The translations under genes and the position numbers were made by a program. Of a stretch of DNA of 64,000 nt, positions 62,095 to 64,000 are shown one piece after another; the stretch's first letter is position 1, and each line of letters opens with the position of its first letter. The stretch comes from Streptomyces sp. BHT-5-2 (GTDB lineage Bacteria > Actinomycetota > Actinomycetes > Streptomycetales > Streptomycetaceae), in the NCBI RefSeq assembly GCF_019774615.1, contig NZ_CP081496.1:1-64000 (forward strand), written 5' to 3'. The notes below the pieces were generated by a model. That model was not told the DNA's origin. It saw nothing but the letters and a program-made list of their open reading frames with translations, and did no database searches.

Positions 62095-63552
62095 ATGACC
62101 GACCTCAGCCGCCGGCGGCGTCTGCTCGTCCTGGCGATCTGCTGCATGAGCCTGCTGATCGTCAGTCTCGACAACACCGTCCTCAACGTCGCCCTGCCCT
62201 CGATGCAGCACGAACTGGGCGCCTCGGTCTCCGGTATGCAGTGGACGATCGACGCCTACACCCTGGTGCTGGCCGCGCTCCTGATGCTCGCCGGCTCGAC
62301 CGCGGACCGCCTGGGCCGCCGCCGGGTCTTCATGGCCGGCCTGGTGGTCTTCTCGCTCGACTCGCTGCTGTGCAGCCTGGCGCCCGACCTGGGCTGGCTG
62401 GTGGTGTTCCGGATGGTGCAGGCGGTCGGCGGCTCGATGCTCAACCCCGTCGCCCTGTCGATCATCACCAACACCTTCACCGACCCCCGGGAGCGGGCCC
62501 GCGCCATCGGGGTGTGGGGCGGCGTGGTCGGCATCAGCATGGCCGCCGGGCCGGTGATCGGCGGGCTGCTGGTGCAGAGCGTCGGCTGGCGCTCGATCTT
62601 CTGGATCAACGTCCCGATCGGCGTCCTGGCGCTCGTCCTCACCCTCCGCTGGGTGCCGGAGTCCCGTGCGCCCCGGCCGCGCCGGGTCGACCCGGTGGGC
62701 CAGCTGCTGGTGATCACGCTGCTCGGCTCACTGACGTACGCGATCATCGAGGCCCCGGAAGCGGGCTGGACCTCGGCGCGGATCCTGGCGTTCGCGGTGC
62801 TGGCGCTGGCCTCCCTGGCGGCCCTGGTCGGCTACGAGCGACGCCGCCGGGAACCGCTGATCGACCTGCGGTTCTTCCACAGCGCCCCGTTCGCCGGCGC
62901 CACCGTGATAGCGGTCTGCGCGTTCGCCGCGCTCGGCGGCTTCCTGTTCGTCAACACCCTCTACCTGCAGAACATCCGCGGCCTGTCCGCCCTCCAGGCC
63001 GGGCTCTACATGCTGCCGATGGCCGGGATGACACTGATCTTCGCGCCGCTGTCCGGGCGGCTGGTCGGCGGGCGCGGTGCGCGGCTGCCGCTGCTGCTGG
63101 CCGGCTGCGCCACGGCGGCCAGCGGCCTGCTCTTCGCGGCCTTCAACACCGAGTCGGCCACCCCGCTGCTCTTCACCGGATACGTCCTCTTCGGCATCGG
63201 GTTCGGGCTGGTCAACGCCCCGATCACCAACACCGCGGTGTCCGGCATGCCGCGCACCCAGGCGGGCGTCGCGGCGGCCGTGGCCTCCACCAGCCGGCAG
63301 GTCGGGCAGTCGCTAGGCGTCGCGGTGTTCGGCGCCGTACTGGCCGGCGGGGCGCACGCCGGCGCCACCCGCCCGGAGTTCCTGGCCGCCGCCCACCCGG
63401 CCTGGTGGATCATCGTCGGCTGCGGCGGCGCCATCCTCCTCCTCGGCGCCCTGACCACGGGCCGCTGGGCCCGCGCGACCGCCCGGCACACCGCCGCCCT
63501 CTTCGAGGACGAGGGCACCCGCGACCACTCCCGGGCGGGCACCGGGTCGTAA
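62095..63552 (+). CDS. MFS drug exporter, DHA2/EmrB-QacA type
   Basis: 485 residues, 14 membrane segments. LLIVSLDNTVLNVALPSMQHEL (motif D1), GSTADRLGRRRVFMAGL (motif A), FRMVQAVGGSMLNPVAL (motif B), WGGVVGISMAAGPVIGG (motif C). Proton-coupled export of drugs. ATG start, divergent from dus with 74 bp between. Convergent with a second MmyB-type regulator just downstream, the probable controller. Confidence 0.9.
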   Translation: MTDLSRRRRLLVLAICCMSLLIVSLDNTVLNVALPSMQHELGASVSGMQWTIDAYTLVLAALLMLAGSTADRLGRRRVFMAGLVVFSLDSLLCSLAPDLGWLVVFRMVQAVGGSMLNPVALSIITNTFTDPRERARAIGVWGGVVGISMAAGPVIGGLLVQSVGWRSIFWINVPIGVLALVLTLRWVPESRAPRPRRVDPVGQLLVITLLGSLTYAIIEAPEAGWTSARILAFAVLALASLAALVGYERRRREPLIDLRFFHSAPFAGATVIAVCAFAALGGFLFVNTLYLQNIRGLSALQAGLYMLPMAGMTLIFAPLSGRLVGGRGARLPLLLAGCATAASGLLFAAFNTESATPLLFTGYVLFGIGFGLVNAPITNTAVSGMPRTQAGVAAAVASTSRQVGQSLGVAVFGAVLAGGAHAGATRPEFLAAAHPAWWIIVGCGGAILLLGALTTGRWARATARHTAALFEDEGTRDHSRAGTGS

Positions 63553-63584
63553 CGGGAGCGGCCGGAGCAGGGGACCGGCCGGCC

Positions 63585-64000
63585 CTACAACGCCACCGCG
63601 TGCGCCAGCTTCTCCAGCTCCTGCAGCCGCTCCCGGCTCGCCTCGTCCACCGGCGTGTAAGTCAGCACCTTCGCCCCGGGATTGGGGCCCAGCCACATGT
63701 TGGTGCCGATCAGCTGGAGGACGCCGACGACCGGGTGCCGGAAGACCTTGACCACGCCCCGGGGACGCTCGACCTCGTGCTGCGCCCATATCTCGCGGAA
63801 CTCCGGCGACGCCTCCGTCAGCCGGGCCACCAGCGCCTTCCAGCCCGGCTCCGCGATGTGCTCGGCCATCGCCGAACGGAACTTGGCCGTCATCGTCCGG
63901 ACCGTGGCCTCCCAGTCGGCCAGCCCCGTCCGCCACCCGGCGTGGGTGAACGCCAGCCACATGCAGTTGCGGTCCTCGTCGGGCAGCGCGTCCAGCTCGC
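63585..64000 (-). CDS. MmyB-like regulator, C-terminal part (5' end outside window)
   Basis: The last ~138 residues: LDALPDEDRNCMWLAFTHAG, WEATVRTMTAKFRSAMAEH, EIWAQHEVERPRGVVKVFRH, and LTYTPVDEASRERLQ. These match the ligand-binding domain of MmyB-type regulators and resemble the gene at 59868. The HTH lies beyond base 64000. Stop 33 bp from the exporter's stop. Confidence 0.8.
   Translation of the reverse strand, partial: ELDALPDEDRNCMWLAFTHAGWRTGLADWEATVRTMTAKFRSAMAEHIAEPGWKALVARLTEASPEFREIWAQHEVERPRGVVKVFRHPVVGVLQLIGTNMWLGPNPGAKVLTYTPVDEASRERLQELEKLAHAVAL

Overview
The window is a 64 kb piece of an actinomycete chromosome, almost certainly Streptomyces. GC is very high, third codon positions are GC-rich, GTG starts are common, TTA codons are rare, and the DUF5753/DUF397 and SUKH gene families are typical. 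From memory, the order mbl - hrdA - dnaG - threonine dehydratase - dgt - nitrate reductase - adenine/adenosine deaminase - nirBD - ppdK - dus matches the region around SCO2450-SCO2500 of S. coelicolor. That synteny was not checked against a database.

Layout. 1-3.4 kb: end of a methyltransferase, a DMT-type membrane protein, a Trm112-like protein overlapping an FkbM methyltransferase, and a hypothetical. 4-8.6 kb: MreB/Mbl paralogue, histidine phosphatase, thioredoxin, metallo-beta-lactamase-fold protein, glycosyltransferase 2. 8.7-13.9 kb: a polymorphic-toxin locus with a WXG-like deaminase toxin, a SUKH-4 immunity protein, a SUKH-deaminase fusion and a P-loop/WD40 protein. 14.1-14.7 kb: three tRNA genes on the minus strand (one CAT anticodon, two Asn). 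15-25 kb: housekeeping block with a sugar kinase, hrdA-like sigma factor, dnaG, threonine dehydratase, flavoprotein reductase, dGTPase and sirohydrochlorin chelatase. 25-42 kb: nitrogen and metabolic genes. The assimilatory nitrate reductase here has lost its middle part and the flavoprotein before nirB has lost its N-terminal half, while nirB and nirD look intact. Between them lie an adenine deaminase, a secreted protease, cutA, a TauE/SafE permease, an XRE/DUF397 pair, an M20 amidohydrolase and a lipoprotein glycosidase. 42-48 kb: SDR, APC permease, a P-loop kinase framed by an inverted repeat, a TauD-type dioxygenase and a winged-helix regulator.

49.0-54.8 kb is an apparent small integrated island. 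It is bounded by two identical 36-nt hairpin copies 5,790 bp apart, one of which is the putative ppdK terminator. It contains a decayed tyrosine integrase, gene debris, a broken XRE regulator, a GNAT acetyltransferase and a leftward operon (two small proteins, a CYTH phosphohydrolase/cyclase, a radical SAM enzyme, a small cysteine protein). At its end is an acyl carrier protein that, by recall, is nearly identical to enterobacterial AcpP but has Glu in place of the phosphopantetheine-bearing Ser. This island is the most unusual part of the window. 54.9-64 kb: ppdK, an MFS exporter divergent from an MmyB-type regulator with a perfect operator-like palindrome, dus, a second DHA2 exporter and a second MmyB-type regulator cut by the window end.

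Cross-cutting signals. Four genes (five TTA codons in all) contain TTA and are candidates for bldA control: FkbM, toxin, radical SAM and the winged-helix regulator, which has two. Tandem repeats with a 9-bp unit or its multiples recur between genes and at gene ends across the first half of the window.
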